DNA of 64,000 nt from JAZTZP01 sp045637525. Lineage in GTDB: Bacteria; Bacillota; Clostridia; UBA1381. The position numbers and the translations under genes are program-made. The notes beneath the pieces were generated by a model. The model saw only the letters and a program-made list of their open reading frames with translations, did no database searches and had not been told where the DNA came from. The stretch spans positions 62,001-126,000 of the forward strand of contig JAZTZP010000150.1 of NCBI GenBank assembly GCA_045637525.1. The letters run 5' to 3'. Below are positions 51,518-59,924 of the stretch, one piece after another; the stretch's first letter is position 1, and each line of letters begins with the position of its first letter.

Positions 51518-52177
51518 TTATTTGCAGAAAACATGTTTTCCGATTGTGGTTATAATAGGTCGGCTTCGTATCCAGGAGTTTGTTGCTGTTACAGGATTAT
51601 AATAATAAATTGCTCCGCCTGTCGGATCCCAGCCGTTTAAAGCATCCTGGGCAGCTTTAAAGCACGACTCCTCAATTGGTTTATCAGCCTGTCCGTCTGT
51701 TATGGCGGTAAAAGCACCGTTCTGATAAATAACACCGGCGATTGTGTTAGGAAAAGAAGAGTGACGGACTCTGTTAAGCACAACGGCACCTACCGCAACC
51801 TGACCTTTATATGATTCTCCTCGTGCTTCGCCGTTAATTATCATTGCAAGCAACTTTTTATTATTTGATGATGACGAGGATGTGGAGGTTGATGTACCGG
51901 TTGGAAGCCCGATTTTACCTAAAGTTGCAGGCCCTGCAATTCCATCAGGCGTAAGCCCGTGTGCCGACTGGAACTTTTTTACGGCTGAGACTGTGTATGT
52001 GCCGTAAATTCCGTCTATCCATCCTGTATAATATCCCCAGGATTTAAGACGAGTCTGAATATTTGTTACTTCAGTACCTCTTGATCCGTATTTTGACAGA
52101 GCTGATGCAGTAGTAGTGCATATGAATATAAAAATCAAAATACTCAGTGTAAGTATGGTCTTAATAAGTTTTTTCAT
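51518..52177 (-). CDS. sleB: SleB-type cell-wall (spore-cortex) hydrolase
   Basis: A 219-residue secreted protein: signal peptide (about 1-26, ending TTTASA), a PG_binding_1 domain (about 33-92, VTNIQTRLKSWGYYTGWIDG and VSAVKKFQSAHGLTPDGIAG), a short Ser/Thr linker, and a hydrolase_2 domain (about 105-219) with the catalytic Glu in IINGEARGESYKGQVAVGAV. Members cleave muramic-lactam-containing cortex peptidoglycan during germination or act on vegetative wall. With ytfJ at 13709 it supports a sporulation gene set. AAAGGA ribosome site. Confidence 0.9.
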   Translation of the reverse strand: MKKLIKTILTLSILIFIFICTTTASALSKYGSRGTEVTNIQTRLKSWGYYTGWIDGIYGTYTVSAVKKFQSAHGLTPDGIAGPATLGKIGLPTGTSTSTSSSSSNNKKLLAMIINGEARGESYKGQVAVGAVVLNRVRHSSFPNTIAGVIYQNGAFTAITDGQADKPIEESCFKAAQDALNGWDPTGGAIYYYNPVTATNSWIRSRPIITTIGKHVFCK

Positions 52178-52258
52178 ACAACTTACCGTCCTTTCATAAA
52201 ACTATATCCATACATAATTTTTCCTTGTTTTTTGATTTTTATACCTTTTTATGTAAAA

Positions 52259-52984
52259 CTAACGAAAATAGCTGTAAAAATCAAAGCGTTTAACAGGTGC
52301 TGTGCTCGAAAATGTCATTACCGATATATTTGCCGCTCCTGCCGCTTTAAGTGCTGATGCACAGGAGTTTGTAGTGTTTCCGGTGGTGTACATATCATCA
52401 AACAGAAGAATGTTTTTGCCGGCAACGATATCCGGATTTGCAACATATACTCCGCTGACATTTTTGCGCTTCTTACCGCCGAATGTCTTACTTTGCGGAC
52501 GTGTGTTTCTGATTTTCTTTACAGCATTGAAATCGGTCGGAATATCAAAGTGTTTGGCAACGCCTTTTGCGAGTAATTCTGCCTGATTATAGCCACGCTT
52601 TTTATAACGGAGAAAAGACAAAGGCACTGCAGTTGCCATGTCAAAAAAATCTGTGAACTTTTCTGTAAATTCATTGTTTAACCGTTCTGTAAATTCAATC
52701 ATATAATGAATAAATACCTTTGAATATCCCGGATTGTTATTGAATTTATAGTTAATAAAGGCTGAGCGTACCATACGGGTATACGGAACAGCGGCCACTA
52801 CGGTCTTACAAAACTCAGTTTCACGGTTTAAGGGAACAGGGTTGTATGTTTTTAGGCTCTGTTGGCACTTTTTACAAACACCTATACCATCGTAAGCAAA
52901 TTCCAATTCGGAAATGTGTCTGTGTGCAGAACAAAACACACAGAAAAAAGTGTCTTTGCCGTAAATCAGATCATGAAAGTTCAT
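52259..52984 (-). CDS. comF: ComF-family phosphoribosyltransferase-like protein
   Basis: A 241-residue ComF/GntX-type protein. The N-terminal zinc-ribbon-like cysteines are in FCVFCSAH and GVCKKC. The middle segment is RYKKRGYNQAELLAKGVAKH, and the PRPP-loop region is NILLFDDMYTTGNTTNSC (about 199-216). In naturally competent bacteria ComF takes part in DNA uptake or processing, while in other species the role is unknown. No other competence gene is adjacent. It is divergent from the transposase-like gene, with its own promoter at 53017-53045. Confidence 0.88.
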   Translation of the reverse strand: MNFHDLIYGKDTFFCVFCSAHRHISELEFAYDGIGVCKKCQQSLKTYNPVPLNRETEFCKTVVAAVPYTRMVRSAFINYKFNNNPGYSKVFIHYMIEFTERLNNEFTEKFTDFFDMATAVPLSFLRYKKRGYNQAELLAKGVAKHFDIPTDFNAVKKIRNTRPQSKTFGGKKRKNVSGVYVANPDIVAGKNILLFDDMYTTGNTTNSCASALKAAGAANISVMTFSSTAPVKRFDFYSYFR

Positions 52985-53016
52985 TATTTAAAACCTCACA
53001 TAAAAAATATATATAC

Positions 53017-53045
53017 ATTATACACCTATTTGCAAAATTTGTAAA
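53017..53045 (-). promoter_or_regulatory. Promoter of comF
   Basis: On the minus strand TTTACA (53040-53045), 17-bp spacer and TATAAT (53017-53022). Confidence 0.75.
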
Positions 53046-53074
53046 GACTAATTATAATTTTTTTTGAAAAAATA

Positions 53075-53103
53075 TGGACAAACAGTAAAAAATGTGATAT
53101 AAT
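53075..53103 (+). promoter_or_regulatory. Promoter of the transposase-like gene
   Basis: TGGACA (53075-53080), 17-bp spacer and TATAAT (53098-53103). The same boxes and a similar ATGTGA before the -10 occur before alr (57110-57138). Confidence 0.78.
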
Positions 53104-53138
53104 TATATCTGAAGAAATTTTTAATGGAGGCAACCGTT

Positions 53139-53942
53139 ATGTCCAGAATTGCCCGACAATGGAGTGAGAGCGGATTTTATCATATTTTGCTGCGTTCCGC
53201 TCCTGATGGTTTTTTTCGCGATACTGAGGATTTTGAGAAGTTTTCAGAGCTGTTAAGACAGAATAAGAAAGAATGCGGATATTTTTTATATGCGTTTGTT
53301 CTTTTAAAAGAAGAGATACGATTGCTTATAAAACCGAATGACATTAAGCTTGAAACTATATTTAAAAAACTTTGTATTAAGTATACTTATTGGTATAATT
53401 GCAAATATAACAGACGCGGTTCGGTGTTTTTTGACAGATATAAAAGCGAACCGGTTGATTATAAAGATGTAGAAGATGTCATTTTGTATATTATCAGATA
53501 TCCGGAAAAATCCGGTCATAAATTCGATTCATATTTGTACAGCAGTTATGCTATGAATGCAGAGGTTGATGTTTATAAAGCTTTTGACAGGGATTTTTAT
53601 GAAAATGTCCCTGATAAAGAGTATCTGTCTGTAAGACCGGTTTCGCCAAGGATTACCGATGAGGAAGCTGTTAAACGCATTTTATTCATTGTCGGAGCTT
53701 TAACTGTAAATGATGCAAGACAAATTGATTATTCTGAAAATATCGATTATATAAAACAAATGCTTAATGAGGGAATAGGATATCGCCAGATCAGCAGAAT
53801 ACTTGGTATAAGCTATGTCTTCGTTAAGAAAGCTGTGAGCAAAGAAGAAGTATTAGTTAGGCCTCCTGTAAAGCGGTCTGCAAAGCCTGCAAAAAAACAA
53901 GTGCCAAAAACTGAAGAGCTTATTGATTTCTTTTTGCTTTAA
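53139..53942 (+). CDS. IS200-like/REP-associated transposase homologue without HUH residues
   Basis: A 267-residue protein aligning along its length with the Clostridial Y1-transposase (TnpA_REP-like) family: MSRIARQWSESGFYHILLRS at the start, FLYAFVLLKEEIRLLIK (about 55-71), RGSVFFDRYKSEPV and ILYIIRYPEKSGHK. Where active members have the metal motif NHVHLL, this one reads EEIRLL, so both histidines are missing. The catalytic Tyr position (in ILYIIRY) is kept. The C-terminal third is a helix-turn-helix-like domain (GYRQISRILGISYVFVKKAV). No flanking inverted repeats were seen. It is probably a domesticated DNA-binding protein. ATG 53139 chosen for its GGAGG site. Confidence 0.8.
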   Translation: MSRIARQWSESGFYHILLRSAPDGFFRDTEDFEKFSELLRQNKKECGYFLYAFVLLKEEIRLLIKPNDIKLETIFKKLCIKYTYWYNCKYNRRGSVFFDRYKSEPVDYKDVEDVILYIIRYPEKSGHKFDSYLYSSYAMNAEVDVYKAFDRDFYENVPDKEYLSVRPVSPRITDEEAVKRILFIVGALTVNDARQIDYSENIDYIKQMLNEGIGYRQISRILGISYVFVKKAVSKEEVLVRPPVKRSAKPAKKQVPKTEELIDFFLL

Positions 53943-53975
53943 TTGTAACAAATTTATTAAAAATTGCAGATTTAC

Positions 53976-54004
53976 TTGAAAATAGTTGGAATTTGTAGTA
54001 CAAT
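53976..54004 (+). promoter_or_regulatory. Promoter of rdgB and following genes
   Basis: TTGAAA (53976-53981), 17-bp spacer and TACAAT (53999-54004). Confidence 0.75.
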
Positions 54005-54034
54005 AATATTAGTATATATTTTATTTGGAGGAAA

Positions 54035-54637
54035 ATGATGAGAGTTATTGTTGCAACTAAAAATGCCGGTAAAGTTCGTGAATTCAAACAAATTCTCACT
54101 GAATATGGATTTGAAGTGATTTCGCAGAGCGAGGCAGATATTGAAGCTGATGTCTGCGAAACCGGGGCAACATTTATTGAGAATGCTTTGATTAAAGCTA
54201 AAGCGATTTCTCTTATTTGTGATGATGCCGTAATTGCAGATGATTCCGGGTTGTGTGTGCCGTCGTTAAACGGCGAGCCGGGTGTGTATTCGGCAAGATA
54301 TTCGGGAGTTCATGGTTATGATGCGGCTAATAATAATAAACTGCTGAAAAACTTAGCTGATAAGGCAGACAGAAGTGCATATTTTGAATGTGCGATAGCT
54401 TTGGTGTTGCCGGATGGTACGGAAATAACATCTACGGGACGTGCTTACGGTAAAATACTTGATGCACCGGATGGGTGTAACGGGTTTGGATACGATCCGT
54501 TGTTTTACTCCGATGACTTGAATAAGTCTTTCGGAACAGCAGACAATGATGAAAAAAATTCAGTTAGCCACCGTGGTCGTGCACTGGAGGAATTGTGTAA
54601 AAAACTTGATAAATATCAGGAAGGGACGGAAAAATAA
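54035..54637 (+). CDS. rdgB: Non-canonical purine NTP pyrophosphatase (RdgB/HAM1)
   Basis: A 200-residue enzyme that hydrolyses ITP, dITP and XTP to the monophosphates, keeping deaminated purines out of nucleic acids. Seen: VIVATKNAGKVREFKQIL at the start, VIADDSGLCVPSLNGEPGVY (about 68-87), GYDPLFYSDDLNKSFG and SHRGRALEELCKKL. Start is one of two adjacent ATGs (54035 or 54038) after GGAGG. The next gene starts in its stop codon (54637). Confidence 0.95.
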   Translation: MMRVIVATKNAGKVREFKQILTEYGFEVISQSEADIEADVCETGATFIENALIKAKAISLICDDAVIADDSGLCVPSLNGEPGVYSARYSGVHGYDAANNNKLLKNLADKADRSAYFECAIALVLPDGTEITSTGRAYGKILDAPDGCNGFGYDPLFYSDDLNKSFGTADNDEKNSVSHRGRALEELCKKLDKYQEGTEK

Positions 54638-55167
54638 TGGATATTTTTTATGAGTATATTGTAAAACATAAAAGAGGAGCAAGAGAGTATCTTATCCTCA
54701 TAGGTACTGTTTTAGGCGCAATGATTTTATCTTTTGCGTTATTGCTTTTTGGTGGCGCGCTGTTTCAGTTCGGCGGTATCGGATTATTGGTATTTGCGGG
54801 AATATGGTATGGAGCGTATATTTTGATTAAGTTTAATTTTAATATTGAATATGAGTATATTCTTACAAACAACGAGCTTGATATTGATAAAATCATGGCA
54901 CAAAGCAGAAGAAAAAGAATTATTACCATTGATTTTAAGAATATAGAAATTTGTGCACCGGTAGATTCTCCGGAGCATAAGCGTGAATTTGAAAATACAG
55001 AAGGGTTTTCAAAGACATATGATTTTACCGGAATTGGTATCGGAGATGAGTTAAATTATTTCATCAATACTGAGAACGAGGGGACACGGGTGCGTGTGTT
55101 GTTCAGTCCTCCTGAGAAAATCCTGGATGCCGCACAAAAATTTAATCCGCGCAAAATTATTAAATAA
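54637..55167 (+). CDS. DUF6106-like membrane protein
   Basis: A 176-residue protein with two adjacent N-terminal hydrophobic segments (about 20-65, YLILIGTVLGAMILSFALLL and GIGLLVFAGIWYGAYILIKF), followed by a soluble beta-rich part (EYILTNNELDIDKIMAQSRR, IDFKNIEICAPVDS). This layout matches DUF6106 proteins of Clostridia, of unknown function, placed next to rdgB. The start overlaps the rdgB stop by one base. The domain name is from memory and should be confirmed with a profile search. Confidence 0.7.
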   Translation: MDIFYEYIVKHKRGAREYLILIGTVLGAMILSFALLLFGGALFQFGGIGLLVFAGIWYGAYILIKFNFNIEYEYILTNNELDIDKIMAQSRRKRIITIDFKNIEICAPVDSPEHKREFENTEGFSKTYDFTGIGIGDELNYFINTENEGTRVRVLFSPPEKILDAAQKFNPRKIIK

Positions 55168-55181
55168 AGGAATTGATTGAT

Positions 55182-55547
55182 GTGATTAAAGGAATAGGCA
55201 CTGATATAGAGCTTATTTCGCGAATTCAAGCGGCAATGGAAAAGGATGTTTTTCTTAGCCGCTTTTTTAGCGAAAATGAAATTGAATACTTTAAAAAAAG
55301 AAATAATGCCGCTCAGACAGTCGCCGGATGCTTTTGTGCTAAAGAGGCTGTGTCAAAGGCTCTTGGTACAGGTTTCTCCGGATTTTCTCTTAAGGACATA
55401 GAGGTACTCCATGATGATTTCGGAAAACCCTATATTAGGCTTTTTAACGGTGCACAACAGATTTATGAGAGTTTAAGCGGCAACAGTATACAAGTAAGCA
55501 TATCTCATTCAAAGGATAATGCAATAGCTTTTGCTGTAATAGAATAA
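55182..55547 (+). CDS. acpS: Holo-[acyl-carrier-protein] synthase
   Basis: A 121-residue AcpS that transfers 4'-phosphopantetheine from CoA to ACP. The conserved metal/CoA motifs are GIGTDIELISRIQAAM (Asp of the metal site), CFCAKEAVSKALGTGFSGF and VSISHSKDNAIAFAVIE. GTG 55182 (giving MIKGIGTDIEL) is chosen because homologues start there. The TTG at 55173 stands only 2 bp behind AAAGG. The spacing of the ribosome site to the GTG is long (about 11 bp). Same order acpS-nnrDE-alr-mazE-mazF is seen in Firmicutes. Confidence 0.93.
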   Translation: MIKGIGTDIELISRIQAAMEKDVFLSRFFSENEIEYFKKRNNAAQTVAGCFCAKEAVSKALGTGFSGFSLKDIEVLHDDFGKPYIRLFNGAQQIYESLSGNSIQVSISHSKDNAIAFAVIE

Positions 55548-55569
55548 TAAAAATTTTGGAGTGGTAATC

Positions 55570-57102
55570 ATGAAAAAAGTATGTACAGCTCATGCGATGC
55601 GTATGTGTGATAATGAAGCGCAAAATATTGCCGGTATACCCACTATCGTTTTAATGGAAAATGCGGCGATTACGTGTGTTAACGCCTTTTACAGCACGTT
55701 TCCCGATTGCGATAACCTTCGTGTTGCCGTTTTTTCCGGGAAGGGAAATAATGGCGGAGATGGCTTTGCTATTGCAAGACATTTACATAACAAAGGCATA
55801 GAAACAGTCGTTTATCTTACTTCCGGCCGCGAATTTACGGGTGATGCTCTTACAAATTACAGCATTATCAGTCGCATGGGTATAAAGATTTGTGATGCTT
55901 CGGAAATTTCTGAATTTGAATTGCAATACTATGATGTTATTTTTGATGCAATACTCGGCACCGGGATTTCCGGTGAGGTATATCCTGAAATTGCCGAAGT
56001 AATAGATGAAATCAACAGTTGCGGTAAGTATATTTTTTCTGTTGATATTCCGAGTGGTGTTAATAGTGATACCGGTCAGATTTGCGGTGCTTGTGTAGAG
56101 GCTGACGAAACAATAACCTTTGCGGCATACAAACGAGGTATGTTTCTTTTCCCGGGTGCTGATATGTGCGGAAAGATAACAGTTGCAGATATATCTGTTC
56201 CGGAATTTTTGTTGTCAAAACATACTTGCAGTGTAACTGATGCTGAATTTGTAAGAAATCTTATCGGAAAAAGAAACCGAAACACACATAAAGGTGATTA
56301 TGGAAAAGTTTTAATTGTTGGAGGAAGCAAGGGGATGACCGGTGCTGCATATCTTTCAGCACAAGCTGCGTTAAAGTCCGGCGGCGGACTCATTACGCTC
56401 GGAATCTGTGGTAGCCTTAACAGTGCAATGGAGTCAAAGCTTACCGAGGTTATGACGTTGCCTCTTTCTGATAACAATGGTAAAATAGCAAGCAATGCCG
56501 CAGATAAAATTATAGAATTTTCCGAAAATTGCGATTGTATTTTGTTTGGCCCCGGTTTAGGACGTAGCGGCGATGTTAAGGAATTGCTTTCGGTAATACT
56601 CAAAAACAGTCATATTCCGGTAGTGATTGATGCTGACGGAATAAATGCCCTGGCAGAGGATAAAACAATGCTTGAACAATGCAGCAGCAGTATTATTCTT
56701 ACTCCGCATACTGCTGAGATGAGTCGTTTAACCGGATATGACATCGAGTACATTGAGTCGAACAGATTCGAGGTTTCTGCTGAGCTTTCGCAAGAACTCG
56801 GAGCTACAATAATTCTTAAAGGTTGTCACACAATTGTAACAGGTTCGAACAACAAACAATATATTAATACTACAGGCAACCCCGGTATGGCAACTGGTGG
56901 CAGTGGTGATGTTTTAGCCGGAATTGTAAGTGCTTTTTTAGCTCGTGGTCTTGCTGAAGAGGAAGCATCGGCTGCTGCTGTATATATACATGGACTTGCA
57001 GGAGATATTGCATCCGGGTATATCGGCATGGAGTCGCTTACTCCGACTGATATAATTGAAGCAATATCATCGGCATTTAATGCTACATTAAATAAACAAT
57101 AA
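55570..57102 (+). CDS. nnrDE: Bifunctional NAD(P)H-hydrate epimerase / ADP-dependent dehydratase
   Basis: A 510-residue fusion of two repair enzymes for damaged NAD(P)H. The N-terminal YjeF_N epimerase domain covers about 1-215 (MLMENAAITCVN-type segment, FSGKGNNGGDGFAIARHL). The C-terminal ribokinase-like dehydratase covers about 225-505 (KGDYGKVLIVGGSKGMTGAA, TGGSGDVLAGIVSAFLARG). ATG 55570 is chosen because TTTGGAG precedes it, and GTG 55561 is the alternative. It repairs hydrated NADH/NADPH with ADP. It sits between acpS and alr, the usual place in Firmicutes. Confidence 0.94.
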   Translation: MKKVCTAHAMRMCDNEAQNIAGIPTIVLMENAAITCVNAFYSTFPDCDNLRVAVFSGKGNNGGDGFAIARHLHNKGIETVVYLTSGREFTGDALTNYSIISRMGIKICDASEISEFELQYYDVIFDAILGTGISGEVYPEIAEVIDEINSCGKYIFSVDIPSGVNSDTGQICGACVEADETITFAAYKRGMFLFPGADMCGKITVADISVPEFLLSKHTCSVTDAEFVRNLIGKRNRNTHKGDYGKVLIVGGSKGMTGAAYLSAQAALKSGGGLITLGICGSLNSAMESKLTEVMTLPLSDNNGKIASNAADKIIEFSENCDCILFGPGLGRSGDVKELLSVILKNSHIPVVIDADGINALAEDKTMLEQCSSSIILTPHTAEMSRLTGYDIEYIESNRFEVSAELSQELGATIILKGCHTIVTGSNNKQYINTTGNPGMATGGSGDVLAGIVSAFLARGLAEEEASAAAVYIHGLAGDIASGYIGMESLTPTDIIEAISSAFNATLNKQ

Positions 57103-57109
57103 ATACCTG

Positions 57110-57138
57110 TGGACAAAGAAGCAAATATGTGATATAAT
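57110..57138 (+). promoter_or_regulatory. Promoter of alr-mazEF
   Basis: TGGACA (57110-57115), 17-bp spacer and TATAAT (57133-57138). Nearly the same as the promoter at 53075-53103. Confidence 0.78.
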
Positions 57139-57181
57139 TATACATATAGCTCAGAGTCTTGATACAGTAAGGAGAATGAAT

Positions 57182-58336
57182 ATGAGAAGCTGGGCTGAAA
57201 TTAATCTTGATGCCTTGGAAAATAATATAAAAGAAATAAGACGTGTAACTAATCCGGATTCAAAGATTATGGCAGTTATAAAAGCTGACGCTTATGGACA
57301 TGGATTTTTTGAGGTTGCTGAAACTCTGGCTGAGAACGGTGCGGATTGTTTTGCAGTTGCAGTAGCTGAAGAGGCTTTGCAGATTCGAAGTGCCGGTTTT
57401 TCTCAGGATATTCTTATTCTCGGAAGCGTTGATATGCGGAAGATTGATAAACTGATTGAAAATAATATTTCACTTTGTGTTTATGATTTTAATTTAGCGA
57501 AGGAAATATCGGATTGTGCCGCTAAGCATGGCAAAAAGGTTAAAGTTCATATAAAGATTGATACCGGAATGGCTCGAATTGGCTATCTTTCCGGTGTTGG
57601 AAACGATAAAATGATAATTGATGAAATTATAAAAATTTCACAGCTTCAAAATATATTTATAGAAGGAATATTTACTCATTTTTCTACTGCTGATGAAACT
57701 GATGAGTGCTATACACGGCTTCAGTTTGAACGGTTTATGAGTATTTGCGGTGATTTGGAAAGTGCAGGATTAAATATACCGATAAGACATGCTGCTAATA
57801 GTGCGGCAATACTGAAATATCCTGAAATGCATCTTGACATGGTGAGACCCGGCATTATATTGTATGGGCTATACCCTTCTGATGAAATTGATAAAAACAT
57901 ATTAAAGCTTACACCGGTAATGACGTTTAAATCGAGAATAACTCATGTAAAAGAAGTTCCTTCCGGAATAGGTGTGAGCTACGGAAAAGAATACATAACC
58001 GATTGTAGCAGATTAATTGCAACTGTACCGGTCGGTTATGCCGACGGATATATAAGAAAATTTGCCGGATGTGGAAAAATGCTGTTAAAAAACCAGAAAG
58101 TAAAAATTGTAGGAAGAATTTGTATGGATCAATGTATGATTGATGTAACAAATGTCAATAATATCAGTAAAGGTGATGAAGTAACAATTTTTACCGATCG
58201 CGAAATAACTGCAGATGATCTGGCAAGTTGGGCAGATACTATTAATTATGAGATAGTTTGTATGATATCTAAACGTATCCCGAGAATATATCTTAAAGAC
58301 GGAAGGAAGGTGAAGGAAGTCAATTATCTCACTTAG
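57182..58336 (+). CDS. alr: Alanine racemase
   Basis: A 384-residue PLP enzyme that makes D-alanine for peptidoglycan. The PLP lysine is in AVIKADAYGHGFFEVAE (near residue 36). The second catalytic base Tyr is in GIGVSYGKEYIT (about 265), with VPVGYADGYIRKFAG beside it. The ATG at 57182 is preferred because AAGGAG is 7 bp before it but only 1 bp before the ATG at 57176. A mazE-mazF pair follows after 37 bp, matching the B. subtilis alr-ndoAI-ndoA order. Confidence 0.96.
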   Translation: MRSWAEINLDALENNIKEIRRVTNPDSKIMAVIKADAYGHGFFEVAETLAENGADCFAVAVAEEALQIRSAGFSQDILILGSVDMRKIDKLIENNISLCVYDFNLAKEISDCAAKHGKKVKVHIKIDTGMARIGYLSGVGNDKMIIDEIIKISQLQNIFIEGIFTHFSTADETDECYTRLQFERFMSICGDLESAGLNIPIRHAANSAAILKYPEMHLDMVRPGIILYGLYPSDEIDKNILKLTPVMTFKSRITHVKEVPSGIGVSYGKEYITDCSRLIATVPVGYADGYIRKFAGCGKMLLKNQKVKIVGRICMDQCMIDVTNVNNISKGDEVTIFTDREITADDLASWADTINYEIVCMISKRIPRIYLKDGRKVKEVNYLT

Positions 58337-58373
58337 TTGCCAATAAACTTACAGAAACGGGGGCCTGATTGCT

Positions 58374-58535
58374 TTGTCACAAAAAAATAAATATGGGCAG
58401 AAGGAAAAAGAACAGTCGTTAATTAATGGCTATATTGAAATGTCTGAAATTAATCTGTCCATCGCTAATATGTGTATAGAAGCAGATAATGAAGCTTTAA
58501 TCTGCATCGAGGAGAATTTGACGGAGTGTGAATAG
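58374..58535 (+). CDS. mazE: MazE/EndoAI-type antitoxin (53 aa, TTG start)
   Basis: A short ORF with TTG start at 58374, 53 codons, ending one base into the mazF start. The sequence (KEQSLINGYIEMSEINLSIA, then CIEADNEALICIEENLTECE) resembles the helical C-terminal part of Clostridial MazE/NdoAI antitoxins, which bind the toxin groove with an acidic peptide. The ribosome site is weak (GGGGG). It is too short to be caught by length-based ORF calling, but its place directly before mazF, sharing the junction base, supports it. A distinct DNA-binding half is hard to see. Confidence 0.75.
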   Translation: MSQKNKYGQKEKEQSLINGYIEMSEINLSIANMCIEADNEALICIEENLTECE

Positions 58536-58888
58536 TGGTGATTGTAAAAAGAGGAGATATTTATTATGCCGATTTAAGTCCTGTTGTAGGCTCAGAGCAG
58601 GGTGGAATACGTCCTGTGCTTATTATACAGAATGACATCGGGAATAAATACAGTCCAACCGTAATAGCCGCGGCTATAACAAGCCAGATCAATAAGGCGA
58701 AGATGCCTACTCATATCGAATTAAAGGCGTGCGAATACGGTCTGAATAAAGATTCTGTTATATTAATGGAGCAAATCAGGACAATAGATAAAAAACGTCT
58801 TCGTGAAAAAATCGGAAAACTTGACGAAGAGCTTATGCGTTGTGTTAATGAAGCTTTAGCTATAAGCTTTGGATTGGGAGAGATCTGA
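58535..58888 (+). CDS. mazF: MazF/EndoA-family endoribonuclease toxin
   Basis: A 117-residue PemK/MazF toxin close to B. subtilis EndoA. Conserved are VKRGDIYYADLSPVVGSEQG at the start, GGIRPVLIIQNDIGN (Arg of the active site), AAITSQINKAKMPTHIEL and MEQIRTIDKKRL. It cuts mRNA at short specific sequences when not bound by the antitoxin encoded just upstream. GTG start at 58535 or 58538. With alr and mazE it forms a conserved chromosomal unit, so it is a core gene rather than a recent arrival. Confidence 0.95.
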   Translation: MVIVKRGDIYYADLSPVVGSEQGGIRPVLIIQNDIGNKYSPTVIAAAITSQINKAKMPTHIELKACEYGLNKDSVILMEQIRTIDKKRLREKIGKLDEELMRCVNEALAISFGLGEI

Positions 58889-58907
58889 TATGCGAAGATT
58901 TTACAGC

Positions 58908-58936
58908 AAAGGGTTATGTTTCTACATAGCCCTTTT
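58908..58936 (+). terminator. Terminator after mazF
   Basis: AAAGGGTTATG pairs with CATAGCCCTTT (one G-T pair, short loop), then TTT. Confidence 0.88.
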
Positions 58937-58977
58937 ATCATATAAACAAAATTTAATATTTTTTTTATAGAATACTA

Positions 58978-59006
58978 TTGTTATTTTTTTAAATATGTAG
59001 TATAAT
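58978..59006 (+). promoter_or_regulatory. Promoter of metF-metH
   Basis: TTGTTA (58978-58983), 17-bp spacer and TATAAT (59001-59006). Only about 30 nt of leader separate it from metF, too short for a SAM riboswitch. Confidence 0.75.
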
Positions 59007-59039
59007 GTATATAGAGTAAAGAAAGAGGTGCAAAAAACA

Positions 59040-59909
59040 ATGTACATAAGAGATGTTTTTTCAAAGAAAAAACCGGTACTGTCCTTTGAGGTTTTTCCGC
59101 CAAAGACAAGTGATGGAATTGATGTCGTACTTGATGCTGTAAAGAAAATGTCTGTTCATGATATAGATTATATGAGTGTAACATACGGGGCGGGAGGCAG
59201 TACATCTAAATCTACACCGGATGTTGCAGATTTTATTGAAAATACAGTAAACATACCGGCTTTGGCGCACCTTACCTGTGTGAATACCTCTTCGGACACG
59301 GTTCGTGAAACGCTGAAAAGTCTGAAAGAAAAAAACGTCAGAAATATTTTAGCACTAAGAGGCGATATTCCGGCAGGTGTTGAGTGTACTAATGATGATT
59401 TTAAATACGCAAGCCAGCTTACTGAGTTCATAAAGAAAAACGGTGAATTTTGTGTAGGCGGCGCTTGTTATCCTGAATGCCACCCGGATTCTCCGAATGT
59501 TGATACCGATCTGGAAAATCTTAAAATTAAAGTTGACAGCGGATGCGACTTTTTAGTAACACAGATGTTTTTTGATAATGACGCATTTTATAATTTCCGC
59601 GATAAGGCAGTAAAAAAAGGTATTAATGTTCCTATAACTGCCGGAATAATGCCACTCACCGGTTCAAAGCAGATTGAAAAGATGTGTGTGCTTTCAGGCG
59701 GAGCGGCAATGCCTTCAAAATTTTTAAGAATAATATCCAAATATATTGACAAACCGATAGCTTTAAAGCAAGCTTGTATTGCTTATTCGGTAGAGCAGAT
59801 AATAGAGCTTGTTTCTGAAAATGTTGACGGAATACACCTCTATACTATGAATAAACCCGAAGTGGCGCAGTCCGTAATTTCTGTTATAAATGGTCTTTTT
59901 AGAGAATAG
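59040..59909 (+). CDS. metF: Methylenetetrahydrofolate reductase
   Basis: A 289-residue MTHFR-family enzyme that reduces 5,10-methylene-THF to 5-methyl-THF. Seen: PVLSFEVFPPKTSDGIDVVL (start of the barrel with catalytic Glu), YMSVTYGAGGSTSKSTPDVA, ILALRGDIPAG and FLVTQMFFDNDAFYNFRDK. ATG 59040 is preferred because GAGGTG stands 9 bp before it, and GTG 59028 overlaps that site. It lies 15 bp before metH, its natural partner in methionine synthesis. Confidence 0.95.
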   Translation: MYIRDVFSKKKPVLSFEVFPPKTSDGIDVVLDAVKKMSVHDIDYMSVTYGAGGSTSKSTPDVADFIENTVNIPALAHLTCVNTSSDTVRETLKSLKEKNVRNILALRGDIPAGVECTNDDFKYASQLTEFIKKNGEFCVGGACYPECHPDSPNVDTDLENLKIKVDSGCDFLVTQMFFDNDAFYNFRDKAVKKGINVPITAGIMPLTGSKQIEKMCVLSGGAAMPSKFLRIISKYIDKPIALKQACIAYSVEQIIELVSENVDGIHLYTMNKPEVAQSVISVINGLFRE

Positions 59910-59924
59910 AAAGGATTTTTACAT

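Noticed and set aside
53075..53990. Intact insertion sequence
   Set aside because: The transposase-like gene lacks both HUH histidines, has a housekeeping-like promoter, and shows no terminal hairpins or flanking repeats.
58373..58889. mazEF as a recently acquired plasmid-type toxin-antitoxin pair
   Set aside because: The alr-mazE-mazF order is the chromosomal arrangement known from B. subtilis (alr-ndoAI-ndoA), and the base composition equals that of the neighbours.
59007..59039. SAM or cobalamin riboswitch before metF-metH
   Set aside because: Only about 30 nt lie between the predicted transcript start and metF, too short for any known SAM or B12 riboswitch.
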